Source of the DNA: Holothuria scabra
Taxonomy: Eukaryota > Echinodermata > Holothuroidea > Aspidochirotida > Holothuriidae
Length of the DNA stretch: 64,000 bases
Direction of reading: 5' to 3'
Assembly: GCA_037179385.1 (NCBI GenBank)
Contig: CM074190.1
Location: 4,106,284-4,170,283 of the forward strand
Shown here: positions 10,905 to 23,969 of the stretch, piece by piece
Numbering within the stretch: the first letter of the stretch is position 1
Layout of the letters: the number at the start of each line of letters is the position of its first letter
Made by a program: the position numbers and the translations under genes
Notes under the pieces: model-generated
What the model saw: only the letters and a program-made list of their open reading frames with translations
What the model was told of the DNA's origin: nothing
The model's database searches: none

Positions 10905-12871
10905 AGGAAAGCATGAGTACTTTTAACACCGTAAGTTCGAAACATATTTTGCTCCTTCCGTCTAAGTGGAAATGTTTTCGATAAGTGGACTGTTCAGACG
11001 TTTAGGCAATCGTTTGATGAATTTGAGAGGAAAACAAGTCTCGTAAAGGAAAGGATTGAAAAGATGTGTCCTCTTTTTGCTGTGTGAAGTTTATAGCCTG
11101 TTGATTGCCTTCAAAAGTTTTAATTGGGGAACGACTTCGTCGATTCAATTCCCGGATTAAAAGACTGATTGCTCTTCAGAAAAGTGCTAGTTGTCACCGT
11201 CCATTACTTTTTCAAGGTCACTCGATCATGAAACAAATACATGAGATGAAATGAAATTTATCATACATATTGAAAGCTATTAGATACAAATGGTAACAAT
11301 GATCACGAGTAGCTACGCGAAAAAATAAGCTTCTACCCCAGTATTTTAGAAAGCTAAAAGGGGATATAACAGGGAAAGGAAGGCTACAATCACGATAAAT
11401 TCAGCAACGGTATACTTTTACCTAATCCATTCAGTGGCCCATTGAAATAACCTTTCCAACAGTTCAACGAGTGGAAACGTTCGATTTTTACACAACGTGA
11501 AAGAAAAATAACTACGCCTCCTATATGTAGGATATTTAAAATGACATATTTCAAATTTGAAGCCCCCCCCCCAAAAAAAAAACATGGAAATATTCCATTC
11601 CTTTGGTCGCTTAAAAAGCCCGAAAGCGGTCTCTGTACTGGGAACTAAGACAATTTTCCCTTGGCAATGGGACAAGACCTGGAACATTTCAAACATAGTT
11701 AGACCACATCGGTGCCTCGAGGGACATTATTTTGGCCCGAAACTCTCGAAAGTCTTTGTTTTAACTTGAATTAATTACCATTTCTACCGGTATGGCTAAT
11801 GAAGGAACAAAGAAATACTACCAAAAAGACCTGAAGATATTTTGTATCGCTAAAAGGTAGTGACTTTGGTTAATGTATGCAGCCAATCGACACCCCGGGT
11901 CCGTGACCTTCCGTCACTAAAGGCGTCAGCTGAGCACCTGGAAAAATCTTGCGACATGTTGTAAAACTAAAGGAAAACTTATTTATCGCTCTGCGGGGTT
12001 CCTCTGAAAACATTGTATTAATTATATTTTATGAAGACATTTTGTTCAGCAGATTGTAGGAATAATTCAAGTTTGCGGATTGAAATTTGGGGGTACGACT
12101 ATTGCACCGTAAAATGTATATAACCCGTATGAGTAGGTTAAATAACTCTGGAGTGATGTATAAAGCAATATCTATTTTCTATTGTAAACATATTGGCCTA
12201 CATGCATATATAATGCAAATTCCATATGATCAATGGGCTTACGAACACAACAAAAATATCACCAACAAAAATATAGTTAAAAGGCAACTCTACAGCCATT
12301 TAAAAAAATGAAACAAATGTTGAATTCGTTATGTTAAAAGTGAGAAAGTTCCACAGCACAGGACCAGCAATAGAAAATGCGCCCTCACCCAATTTCTTCT
12401 TGGAAAGAGGTGTGCAGGTTAGGGTCCACTCCATTGCAGACATAGTAACAGGACCAGATCAAGGTAAGGTTTTCCTTTGAAGTATTTTAGAGAGATAAAC
12501 CCTAGCAAAATTATTCAAATACTTGTAAATATGCTAAGAAATTGTGAAATAGATTCTTTCATGAGAAGGCAACTATTAAAGAGCACAAAGAAGAGGTTGT
12601 ATACTCTCTAACCTGGTTGTCGAGAAAATAAACTTAGGACATCGATTTTGCAAGGATTGAAGGCGTTAAATAAAGTACCATATAAACAGAGCATTTCATT
12701 GTGGCGAGGTTAACCTGCTTCACTTTTTTCTCTGTTTCGTCGAAGTCAAAAAGTGTGAAGAAACTAAGACCTGTTTCTATTGAGAAAATTTCCTTGGTTT
12801 TCTACCCTCTTATACCAAACCAATGAGGCATTGGGGTTAAGATGAAGATGATAATGTTGATGGTTCAGTCC
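10905..12871. other. Unassigned DNA
   Basis: No gene can be supported. Between about 12336 and 12480 one plus-strand phase reads VRKFHSTGPAIENAPSP and then closes. That phrase has a repeat-like feel but I cannot name a family. The frames at 11418-11769 lie antisense to each other over a C/A homopolymer and look like chance. Confidence 0.35.
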
Positions 12872-13136
12872 TTTAAAGGGCAAGAGCAGTCGCCCCAAAC
12901 TTACTTTGAAGAAACAGCTAAATATCACAATTTCCTTCATATTCCTCTTCAAACTATCTATTATAATATTTAAGGACTTCAATATTGTACACTCAAGATA
13001 AGCCAAACAGTAACTCTTTGTAAATTCCACATTTGAGGACAAAAAATATTGTCACCTTACTCTCAAGAGCCAATCATGAAACAGGACAGTCTACTACACT
13101 ACTTCAAGTTGGGGAGACTGTCCTTTACCTTTAAAT
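12872..13136 (+). mobile_element. MITE family 2, copy B (most complete)
   Basis: This element is about 265 bp and starts TTTAAAGGGCAAGAGCAGTC. It ends with GGGGAGACTGTCCTTTACC and TTTAAA. The two ends are inverted repeats of roughly 25-30 bp. Blocks such as CCACATTTGAGGA and AGAGCCAATCATGAAACAGG are found in the copies at 2050 (inverted), 20291, 49540, 50803 and 62866. It has no coding capacity. Confidence 0.85.
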
Positions 13137-13389
13137 TCTGCATTATGTTCTTAAGCACCTGGCAACACCAAATTCTGTTGGTAGAGCTGTTACATTTGTT
13201 GACTTTTCAAGTATATTTAATAGAATGGTTTAAGGTCATATTTAGTTTTGATATGTTACAGGGGTACTTATTCTACGCATTTTGGTGAATTTGAAATCCG
13301 ATGTTTGTGGTTCTCAAGATGTGAGCAAGTGAAGTTGACACTTACCAATACAAATAGTGAACTTGCAGCAAGCAAATATGACATCATAA

Positions 13390-13800
13390 CCCCCCCCCCC
13401 CCCCCCCATTAATGGATGGTCTTATGTCTTGGTGGTCTTATGGTCTTGTTTTTCTTTAAACTTAACAGCCTATTTTCTCCTCAACAGCCGCATATTATCA
13501 AAATGTAATTGCCTTAAAGGCATGAGAACTTTTCAAACTTTGCAATCCCAATGGGGAGGTCCTACTCCAATTAACGTCATCAACAAAACAGTCTGAAAAA
13601 CAAACGGAAACAAAGCATTCCTTGACAATGTGAGGAAGTGATATAATCTCTGCTGCACTTAATTTCAATTTGGAACACAAATGTAGTAACTTCATTTACT
13701 GGTATCCCGAGAAATAATGTCCAATTTGAATGAAAATTTCACCACACCGAGAAGGCTTACTTCTTCTTTCACATGTGACAATTAATTTTTCTGCTTAAAC
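13390..13800 (-). repeat. Dispersed repeat, copy 1 (partner at 17970)
   Basis: From 13407 (CATTAATGG) to about 13800 this aligns with 17970-18340 in the same orientation, with shared words TTTGGAACACAAAT, CAATGTGAGGAAGTGAT and CCGAGAAATA-like blocks. An 18-base C run (13390-13407) abuts the left edge. On the minus strand both copies start an open frame with similar first residues (LCSKL). A 4-base length difference then puts them in different phases, so the open frames are not conserved as protein. Confidence 0.65.
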
Positions 13801-13924
13801 TTCCCCTTTAAATCCAGTCATCCGCACTCATATTTTTTAACTACACTATGTTAGGGATTCGTGTTAAATAATTTAAGAGAAACAGGATACAGTTTGTAAA
13901 GATGAATAGTTGATGTTGGTATGC

Positions 13925-14790
13925 TGAGTCAATAAGTACAGGCTCTCCACAAGAATGTTGTTTGTTGGTCCCCTAGCCTCTTCCGTTTATATACTAATGA
14001 CTGTAGGAGTACACATAATGGGCCTATCATGCTATACCGTGATAACCGAATACTTGGGAAAACAATAGGGCTCCCAGTAAGAATGAACTTAGTGACTTCG
14101 ACACTGCAATTTCAAAAACAAAAAATGTGAAAGTGATATTGACTTCAAATAACAACCACGTGATCTTGCCGCAATCAGGTTAAACGACGTAGTGGGTCAC
14201 TGCAAATATTTAGGTATGTGTATCCTATTCTTTCTATATTTTGTATATTATAGTGACTGTTAGAACATGATGTTCGTTCAATTATTATACATGCCGATGT
14301 TACTGTCATATCAAGATATTTGCAAAATAACGATCTGAGAGGAATAAATTAGCGACTTTTTTACCAAGTGCAACCGAAACGATTTGAATTCAAATATCCA
14401 AAAGTAATAAATAAGCAAAAAACAGTAAAATGAAAGGCCTACTTGACTTAAAAACAACTGCATGATCTTGTGCCAATCAGAGTTGAGATCGTGGAGTAAG
14501 TAGGTCACTGCGAATATTCAGGCACCGTTATTGATTATAAAAACTTATATTCGAAGGTCCAATTGAAACTATGAACTCAAAAGGTACCCCAAAATTATAG
14601 TTTTTTTTTAAGAAAACAGAGAAATTATCAAGTTGATAACACTATTCCTTTGACCTTTTCACTTACTTTGCTCAGACAGAAGACATTGTATGTCCTACTC
14701 TAAAAATAAAATGCCTAGATATTCCTAGCTAACTCTGTCTCCCTTCATTATTCAAAGTTTTTCCAGTCCTAGCTGGTGATTTTATAGTTC
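13925..14790 (+). mobile_element. Degraded LINE, reverse-transcriptase part
   Basis: Read across several frames, this stretch preserves the landmarks of a non-LTR reverse transcriptase in order. STGSPQECC and then SLFRLYTNDCRS (about 13935-14010) match the G-x-P-Q-G...SPLLF..YTND region. At 14185-14220 VVGHCKYLGM matches the usual F-K-Y-L-G block. Near 14495-14530 VGHCEYSGTVID repeats that block, so part of the domain is duplicated. Near 14585-14650 NYSFFLRKQRNYQVDNT matches the downstream ..LYFLRKLRSF.VD.T segment. The expected catalytic [FY]ADD is replaced by YRDN. Stops and frameshifts occur throughout, so the element is dead. It resembles LINEs of the CR1/L2/Rex1 type in the phrases kept, but the clade is inference. 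Confidence 0.7.
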
Positions 14791-14879
14791 TAATGGTTTT
14801 AATTGTTTTATTTTGTTTGATTGTGTTATAATGTAATCGTATTTCTCGTTTATTATACATTTAAATATGTGTATTTAGT

Positions 14880-17800
14880 AACGTTCTCAAAAAAATTCAC
14901 ATGTTTTGCGTCAGTGCAACGAATTTCTCCGTGTTTGTAGGCAATTTAATTTATTTTATCTTTAAATAAACACAATTGCCTTGGAATTAGTGACACTCCA
15001 AAACTTCATCAGTATTAAAAAGTTATGCATAGTCTACGCTTTTATTGTCCAGACGGACAGGAGCGCTCACAATGTGAAATGATGCATCAGGTTCCTTTCT
15101 TTTCAAAACCCGATTTTGGGAGTTCTCTGGAGCGAGCCCTGCAAACACTTAAATTGCTTGCCTTGAATTGTGCAATACGTAAAACAAAAAAAAGTGATAA
15201 TTACGGTAGTGTATCATTTTACAAATAAGTTACATTGGTCAAGCTTACATCGTTACGAAGCCTTCATGTCAGTCAGTGATGCAGAGATAAATGCTGAAGC
15301 CTATTTTTGTACAAACATGTAGTCAAGGACCCGAAGGGTTTCGTGTCGAAACCAACTATGACCAAAGATGAAAGAACAAAATCATTTCAAAAAAAGGCAC
15401 AAAATGATCACCTTGAATTTTATTACGTTTGAGGCACAAATATTGCATCACTTTGCATCTGGAAACCTACAGACTATTTTCCTTTAACAGTTTAAGGTGG
15501 GGGGGGGGGGAGGAATTATTCCTTACCTGAAGAATCGTCTCTCTCCCATCCTACATGAGGCAATCATGGCTATGCTCGTGTTCTTGTAAATGGCAAATTT
15601 AGCCAACACTATTTGAATCAGTATGTTCCGCTATACTAATTCAGGAATGGTCTCTTTGTGACAACATGTCTTTTATTTATTTATTAAATCCAGGTGTTTG
15701 AATTTACTTCTTGTTTTTAAAACTTTTGTTCAAAAACTCCTTTGATGTAGTTTCCATATAAATATTGGAAGGTTCATTGAGTGAGTCTGCTGATTTTCCA
15801 AAGCAGACAATCTTATAGAAGAAATTTTGGGAATAATTGGAAATTAATAAAAAAAAAATTAACATTTTTGTTGAAGAATCTACTCCATTTGCTTACCTAG
15901 CATCTGAAAAATTTTAATTCATTCAAGAGAAATATGGTTATTATATTATGAAAAAGTGACCTTCTTACAAAACAGGACTTGCTTAAAACAACTTAAGAAA
16001 TTTTGTTTTGTTTTTTAAATGTACGTTAAATATATATTGGAGAATATTGTATTGATATTCCATCAAAAGGTATTCTTAAACTTTTTTAATGTCACCATCA
16101 ACTTTTATTCCTACTCTTGAAAGAGAATGTTTCTAGAAAGCTGGGACTGTTCATGCACAGCTGTGATAACAGCAAGAACGAACTTTAAAACAGAACATAA
16201 ATGATGGCGCTCTTTATGAAGCAATTGCTTTTGCGAAGAACGAATGCTGCTCGGGCTTGAACGTCACAAAGCCTCCCGTTATGTTTGGATATCACACCTC
16301 GTGCTACAAAGAAAAACTGAGTCGGTAGGGTCCAAAGTGAAGATATTGCCCCTTTCCATTAAAAGATCTGAATATTCCAACACCTGATATGCTTTAAAGC
16401 GACATGGCGGGGTTGACTTTGATGGTCGACCTACAGCGCTAGTGTTACTAGAGTACAACTGACCCTTACATATAGTTAGACCTGTGTACCTTTAAACTTG
16501 GCAAAGTCAGTTGAATTTCTATGCAAACAGGGGGAATCAACTTAAATCAACTCTAGAAATATGTTAGCTACGGAGAGAGGGGAAAGGTCACGGGGCGACA
16601 GTGGTTCCTCAATGTCCAGTCCAAACAGAAAAAGTATTATCAGGTTTGCTATGTAGTTTCTGACTGATTTATCAGGTTAAATATCGCTATGAAAGGTTCA
16701 TCAGTACATGTCATAAATTTTATACTTTTCAGAGGATAAAAAGAACGTGATCTAATTTATTTGCATGTGCTGAACCTTCCCATGAAATAAAACGATCTTC
16801 AAATCTAAATTTAGCAGGAAAATATTTAAATGTGTATGATAACTTCTTAAATAAAAAAATTGGGTAAGATTTTCATATAATACGCCCCTCCCCCTCCCCT
16901 CCTACAGGTTTCAAAATTCGTACCGGCAATCAGGCAATCATCGTCAACGTTATATTTCAAAACATTCGTAAATAACTTATTCAAAATTACTTTCATTATT
17001 TGTATGAGACGTCATAGTGATGACATTTAGTTAAAATGATACCTCGATTAACTTACCAAAAGAGGTTTGACTAATTATGGGACTAATTAGGGGAGGGGCA
17101 AGTTAGAATTACCATGTTATACACTAAATATTTTATGGACTATGCACTCCTTTCAATAACCCCTTGTTTTGAATAATTGCTATTGAAACTCACTCTATAA
17201 ATTTTGCAAAAGGTTTCTCATCAAAAGAAACAGTTGAAATAGTTTCATAGGAATCTATGCACGTTTGGGCATCCGTACTGAACAGCTGAATAGCAGAGCT
17301 TATAATGGAAGTACGATTGGTTACACCTATAGTCCTTTTGTCTGGCGGACCGCTGACCTTCAGTTTGACACCTTGATTGTAGTGAAATCGTATAAGCCGT
17401 TTGAAGGTTTAAGAATATAATAACGAAAGATAAACCAAAACAGAAAAAACAAATTGTGTAAAAATAGCAAAGGTGTTATAGACCTATAAAATGATAAAAA
17501 AATATGCTTTTCTTCTTTTTAAAAACTTGGTAGCCATCATTAATGTAAATTAAAGCTATTTGTCAATCATGCATTTTTTCAAAAGGTTAATTTATCATGA
17601 CGGTAACCCCCACTCCAATTATACCTCCTAGTGAAATGTGCGATTTACTTTATTAATAATTTCAAAATAAGCAATGAAATAGCAACTTGAGGTGTAAAAA
17701 ATTGAAGGAGAGGTCGCTATATAATTTACAGAACACATGATACTAACCATAAATCAAGAATTGCTATAACAATGTATCAAAATACCACAGTGATTAAAGT

Positions 17801-17960
17801 TTTCAAAAAATGACGTCACATTTATGAATATGCACAAGCTAACATTTAACTATACCATTCAAATAATGTATGTGCGCTACATCCTTCATTCATTTAATGG
17901 TATTACATGAACATTTCAGAAAGTGATCATCTAGGACATGTCTGGTTCCGTGCCTGTCAT
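14880..17960. other. No supported gene
   Basis: The 3 kb is AT-rich with a G run at 15499-15510 and scattered A/T homopolymers. The 67-codon frame at 15025-15228 shows nothing recognisable. I see no repeat with a partner inside this window. Confidence 0.4.
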
Positions 17961-17969
17961 ATCCTCACA

Positions 17970-18340
17970 TTAATGGTCAGTCTTTTTTTTCTTTAAATTT
18001 TGCAGCCTATTTCATTTTTCTGAACAATCTCATACAGTCAGAATATGATTGTATAAGTGGCTTGAGACCTTTACAAAAAATACATTCCTCACAGTAAGAT
18101 CTCATCCCCATGAACTTCAAGGTCAACACAACAGAACGAAGGGTAACAAAGATGTCTTGTGTCAATGTGAGGAAGTGATCATATGCTGCCCTTAAGCTCA
18201 ATTTGGAACACAAATCTAGTGACTTCATATACTAATATCACGAGAAATAGATGTCCGATTTGGATAGTAGTTTCCCTATACCGCGTAGATTTGGTTCTTC
18301 TGTCACATATGAAAATTAAATTTTTGCCTTAATTTTTAAT
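17970..18340 (-). repeat. Dispersed repeat, copy 2 (partner at 13407)
   Basis: This stretch aligns with 13407-13800 in the same orientation. It lacks about 4 bases near the TGCTGC...CTTCCTCACATTG block relative to copy 1, so the 73-codon minus-strand frame at 18007-18228 is out of phase with the corresponding frame of copy 1 after about 20 residues. A non-coding repeat or a decayed element is the best reading. Confidence 0.6.
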
Positions 18341-20290
18341 AAGGAGAAAGAAATGTTTAAGTATTTCAAGTTCGCAAAATGTTTGCAAACTGTCTGACTA
18401 TTGCGTGTTGGTCGGTTTTGTCCGAAGTTTTCACTACGAAATTGAACATCTCACCGGCAGTATATGACCCCTGTTTATATCCCTCCCCCTACCCTGATCG
18501 GAGGACTGAAATTGTAGGCCTACATAGGGAAACATTTTTGGCAGATTAATTTTCCAAAATGATTGAAGACTTATTTGTTCTGGCACCTGGTTTTTTAGGC
18601 TGCAAGTTCATGTGATACTTTAAAAGCAACAGACCTGTCACAAGGTTTGACGACATATCCAACGTGTCATTTCATATAGATGTTTTCATCTTTAAAATTA
18701 ACTGTGGCGTCTAGTGAACATTTGCATGTTATTTCACAACGAGTCAACATAAATAAAGCGCGTATTTTCCCCTGAGAATAACTTGCCTGCGTGGCTGACA
18801 GTGCAACAGTACCGACAGAACAGTTTAGATAGTGAAATCTCTTTAGAGCATGAACACTCAAAATCATCTCTGTTGAGTACTCTCTTCCAGACATTGATGG
18901 TTTCTGGGAAGACTCGTACAGCAGTAAAAGAGAAATGACACACCTTTGGCTTTCTCTGACAAAATGTAGATATTGGTGCAGAGTCGGATTAAAGCTAATT
19001 CTTACTCTCAGAATTTACAACTAATTGACTACTCGGCCTCTTCGGAAAACTTCAAAATAAACTTAAAAATAATAACTTGCGTTGCCCTGTGTCCTTTCTG
19101 ATCTGATGCCCATCCCTGTGGCCAGTTTTGAATTTTCCTATATAAATTGTTTTGTTTTTGTTTTTTTTATATTGGAAACCAGCCGAACGATTTAAAATAT
19201 GAAATTGTTGAGACTATACTATTCTACTCAACAACAAATATAAAATAACATTTAACCCAGATGGGATTAACTTAATTACTTCTATCGGAATGTATAGTCC
19301 TGGATTCCTCTAATCCTCATGACAGAAGGGTTTCCTTACAGGAATCGATGATAGGACAGCTTTACAATCTGTGTGTGCGCTTTAAAAATTTCATAAGAAA
19401 TATCATATTTATTGTTTTGACATCTCTCAAGGGGGCAAGAAGCTAGGCTCTGATCTCACGATGTGTTACACGGTACTCTCCCCTTCCCCAATCATCTCAT
19501 TGTACATCCACTGCATGTACTTCAGTCATTCTGTGGCATTCTGTGGAAATATTGTAGCAGAATGTGTTACATTCTACCTGTCCTATCACATACTTCTCGC
19601 ATGGTTAAAGTCAATGACTAACCGTACTGGCACTTAGCTAGTAGCATAGTAAGTGATATATTCATGCATACTATGTCGGCGGGTCTGTGAGAGTAGAGTT
19701 GCTGGCATACATGCTTGAACGTAATGGAGCGGTAAACCAATTGCCCCGAAGGTTGCATTGAACTTGGAGTAATTTCATATTTGTGTGATATTTATACAAC
19801 CAAAATGTCTGTGATACTTGATATTCCGATCCTGCCATGTTTACGCGACAAATAACACCGACGCGAAACACGTAAGCTTTCTCTCACTGCAAGAGAGACT
19901 GTGGACGATCGTACTGAGTAAAATGTCTATGTGTCCCCTCTTAGCAACTCTCATGTGAGTGAAGCCTATCCAATTAAACGAACGGCTTACTTATATAATG
20001 GTGACTGTTTCTTGTCACAAATGAAAGTTTGACTTAGAAACTGGAGGAAAGGATTTAGAAGGAAATTTTCCTTCTAAAAGAGGGACAGGACAAAGAAGCA
20101 TGTTTCTATCGGAAATGTATAAGCCTCGCCGTGACTCATATGATATTCGGCGACAGTCGTTGGTATTACTGCAACCGATCCCGGTAGTCTTCTGATACTT
20201 GAGTTGTTACACCTGCATTTAAGTTTTATTTTTTTCTGTTTACATTTCTGCAGGGTTTGGGCCAAATCTTTTTCATCAGCATAAGAAATT
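18341..20290. other. No supported gene
   Basis: Minus-strand frames at 18667-18943 overlap in two phases and the frame at 19671-19871 is short. None shows a family signature. No repeat partner was noticed. Confidence 0.4.
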
Positions 20291-20532
20291 CTTAAAAGGC
20301 AGTCGCCCCAACCTTACTTTGAAGACACAACTATCCCTCATAATTTTCTTCTTATTTCTCTTCAAAACATTTTTCATAATATTTCACGAATTCAATGTTT
20401 CATATCCAAGGTAAGCCAAGCAGTAATTTCCAGCAAATTTCACATTTGAGGAGAAAAATATTGTTGCATATACTCAGGAGTCTGCTACACTATTCTTCAA
20501 AGTGGAGTGACTGAATTTTCACTTTTAAATTT
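20291..20532 (+). mobile_element. MITE family 2, copy C
   Basis: The copy begins CTTAAAAGGCAGTCGCCCCA and follows copy B block by block (ACTTTGAAGACACAACT, TTCACATTTGAGGAGAAAAA, TACTCAGGAGTCTGCTACAC). The right end is decayed. It has no coding capacity. Confidence 0.75.
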
Positions 20533-21796
20533 AAATCTTCATAATTGACCGTTTGACCAAGTGCCATGTTAAACAAACCGTTTTTTACGATATTTGTACC
20601 AAATTAATTAATCACTCCTGTGTAAAAGCTTCTTTAATAGACGTATTTAGTTACTGCAATATTTTCGCTGGAATCTTGAAGTAGAATAAATAGGCACCAA
20701 AGTTGAAAATTTTAAAATATACCACCAATTTTATACAACACTCCGATTCATTGACATCATAAACAATGGTAAACAATGGGATTTTGAAAATTTTATGCGT
20801 TTCGGACAAGATAGTATTCCTACTCAATCCAACCCTTTGTGGTCGGGACAGCTGGAGGTTGTACAGTTTGTCCCACGGTATGCGTGACGAGGCAACTGAT
20901 GGGGAGGTTTGCACTGCATTTGAACTGTTTCTGAGGCCGGGCTTGAACTTGAACCGTACTGGAAACCGTTTTTAAACTTTAAAATTTAAATCTAGTTGAC
21001 ACTATATGGCCCATCTCTTGTTGCTTGTCGTTAAATCTCATCTAAATACTTATAACCCTAATCAATCTAAGATCTAAGATCAAAACAAATAATGGTAAAA
21101 TAAGGAACATTGACAATCAATGTTAATTCATGACGTCACACCTGCTTGCTTCAAGTCAATAAGTATTGAACTATTCTTTTAAGTGAGTTTGTGCATATGC
21201 AATACTTCTCATGACTGTATACGTACAATTCTGACATGACGGAAATATTTCCTATTTAAATTCATGGCCTAAGGCAATTAAGTAGAAAAACTAAAGAAGG
21301 AGCGAACGCTTATGAAGGAGTGAAATTTTCATTCCCACAAAACAGTCTCTTATTACAAGTATGTAACAGCACAAACAAATAGTGGTCATAATTGGCGGTC
21401 AAGTTTGTGGTTACTTGCGCTTGAAGCACAAACAGAATCTAGAAACAGAGGTTTCAGTTTGTGTCTTACCTTTAAATAAAAAATCTTTCATATCTAGTTT
21501 AATTCATTTGTGACCTTGTCAAATTTACTGCTGATGTGGACTGTATCAATGAAGTGTCAATTTATCCTGCAGGTCTGAAAGAAGGGAATTGTAATTCAGC
21601 CTGAGAGCGTAGGTTGAAAACTTCGTTTACCTCAAGCACGATAAATGTGAGCAATGAAGTCATCATCTTAGATCGAGGTTGGTTTTTTTCCTTTGCACTT
21701 GTTGATTTCAGGTGAAAATTATCTTTTTAGGATATCATTGTCGCAAGTTGGCCTAATTATTGTAGTACTTTTGATTGCAATACTTCACTCAACTTA
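20533..21796. other. No supported gene
   Basis: Overlapping antisense frames at 20651-20975 have no family features. The rest is AT-rich single-copy-looking DNA. Confidence 0.4.
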
Positions 21797-22080
21797 ATTG
21801 AGCCCCACACTACAATTTTCGTAGTAGTTCACATGAATTCTCATTTTGTGCTGCTATCTGGTTGACAATATTTAAGAAAAAATGCAGAATAGTGTAGCTT
21901 ACATTAAACTACATGTACTGTACGAGTTTTTATTACACTTTGAGTCACTCTTTAACTCACATCCTTCAGTAATAAGGTAAGATTGTATCTGGGTGAGAAT
22001 AGGTTTTTGACAGCTGTTGGAGGGGCGTAAGTTAACAAGGAGAATCGGAACTTTTTGGAGTGAGGATATTAGGCCTTAAA
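21797..22080 (-). mobile_element. MITE family 1, diverged copy e
   Basis: The order of blocks is that of an inverted family 1 copy: CACTACAATTTTCGTAG, GCTGTTGGAGGGGCGTAAG, AAGGAGAATCGGAAC, then GGAGTGAGGATATTAGGCCTTAAA at the edge. The left end is eroded. It probably inserted earlier than copies b and c. Confidence 0.6.
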
Positions 22081-23424
22081 GTTGACCACTATTTCACTTA
22101 ACTGCACAGTTGGATTTGGTGTAGCCTATGTTGGATTAAGGCATGGTTTGAGGTCTGTCTTGCCCTTCTTCTGTGCCAATAGACCTCTTTTGCATATAAA
22201 GTCACAATGCCAAAAGTACACTCTCCTGTGGAGGAATTACAAACTAAGACTAACAAATGCAGGCACCTGATCGGTCAACCAATCGGACATGCGCGTAAGT
22301 TTGTATATACACACATGGGAGGGGGACACAACCGTGTGTTGCCCACCGATCTCATATGCCCTGCACAAACCTGGCAATGATAAGTGATGCAGCAACCCGT
22401 ATACATTGTTATTCTCCCAAAATGACGTCAGAGGTGACGTCAATGCATAAGATCTATGGAGACAGGATGATCGACCAAAATCTCGGGGATGTTGTTGGCG
22501 AATATTATTTACGTAATTTTGCAGTAAAAGGAATAGGCCTTGAGGTTACATAATTGTAGTTAATCTAAGAAAGGGACCCGAACAAAACTTTTGAAATGAT
22601 TTTGACCATAAGTGGGCTACAAGAGCATGTCCAGGCCCTTACCTTGATTGCGCTGAAGGTGGCGACAAATTCGAGGAAGTGACGACACACTGAAATGTAA
22701 GTAAATCACATCGAAGATAGCTGTACAATTATGTGTCTTTCAGAGATCAACACTATGAAGGAAGAATGCAATGCAGTTCTCGCCCTCAGTTACAAGCTGG
22801 GAAGACCGGTTTTGTTGTGTAAAGTATATGTTACTTTAAATCGATTAATAAAACAGAGTAACTCATGACAACCATATGACGTTGAGGTCAGAAGGCCCGC
22901 AAGATGGGTACTCTTCGGTCAGATTGACGTCCCTCCCGGTTGAAATAAAACGTTTAAATTTGTTGAGTATATACAGGGAGCTTAGTCTAGAAGTAATAAC
23001 TTTACACATACGTCAAAACTGAGACTATCTGAAATTGTTCAAGGTTAAGTATATTTCCCAAATTAAAAAGTCTACACTGTTAAAATTTTCCAATCTGTAG
23101 GCTACACAAGAAAAGTAAGGAAGCACAAAAGAAAACTGAAAAAGCTCTGTCAACCGTTTTCAAAACTTGATAAGATATTTTGTGTTTTCTTCTTGTTTTT
23201 CTTTACTTTTACTTTTGTAAATGACCATATTCAATCTTTAGAGTGCACTAAGTAAGCCAAAGTTTAGCCAACCTGCAGTTCCTATTTTCCCAAACCTTTC
23301 CCGTACCTGTTCTCCTTCAAAAGAAAAAAGAAGACGAAGAAGAAGAAAAAAATTCCTATGTTTCCTTCCAAGTATCAATCACATTTTTCGATGCACCATT
23401 TCCTTTTTTCGGACTAACACTATG
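22081..23424. other. No supported gene
   Basis: Short frames at 22082-22553 lie on both strands and overlap. A purine-rich GAA-type stretch occurs at about 23320-23352. Nothing else is recognisable. Confidence 0.4.
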
Positions 23425-23523
23425 TATAATTCCACTGATGAAGAAAAGAAAAAAGGACAAAGAATAAAATAAGATAAAATTTCCACTGAAGAAGAAAAGA
23501 AAAAAGGACAAAGAATAAAATTA
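23425..23523. repeat. Two-copy tandem repeat, unit about 50 bp
   Basis: The words TTCCACTGA, GAAGAAAAGAAAAAAGGAC and AAAGAATAAAAT occur twice in direct order, with a short variable spacer of AAGATAAAA type between them. On the minus strand this gives the duplicated peptide ILCPFFFSSSVE inside the 68-codon frame at 23379-23585, which is therefore a repeat artefact and not a gene. Confidence 0.85.
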
Positions 23524-23969
23524 AATGAGATGAAATATAACACATGTGACGATAAAGTATCTATCCAAGTTTTGAGTTTCTCCATTCATCAGGTCAAAGA
23601 TTTACATTCGTACGTTTGTCTACTATTAATGCTAATTACCGGTATATTTTAAAGGCATATTCTTTCAGTAGGATCTCGTAAAACAAAATATTCCAGAACA
23701 TGTCTCACAAACCCTGTTCTAACTTCCCTTTCCTAACTTAATTATATTATTTTAAAGATTGGTTATTTTGTTTAAATAGACCCACTTCTAATAAGACCAT
23801 AGAAATTCAGGTAATGAGGACACATTGCCTTTGATTTCCTTTGTTTTCCTTAACGACTAAATATCACGTGTTTCCTTGAAATTTGACACTATTGCAATGT
23901 TTGAAAATCTCTTCTTGTGGATCTTTGTTTACTTTACAACTACGTAGCATGTAACAAATAATATTGCTT

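Noticed and set aside
23379..23585. Hydrophobic 68-codon frame as a small membrane protein
   Set aside because: Its Phe-rich peptide is repeated because it lies on a purine-rich two-copy tandem repeat.
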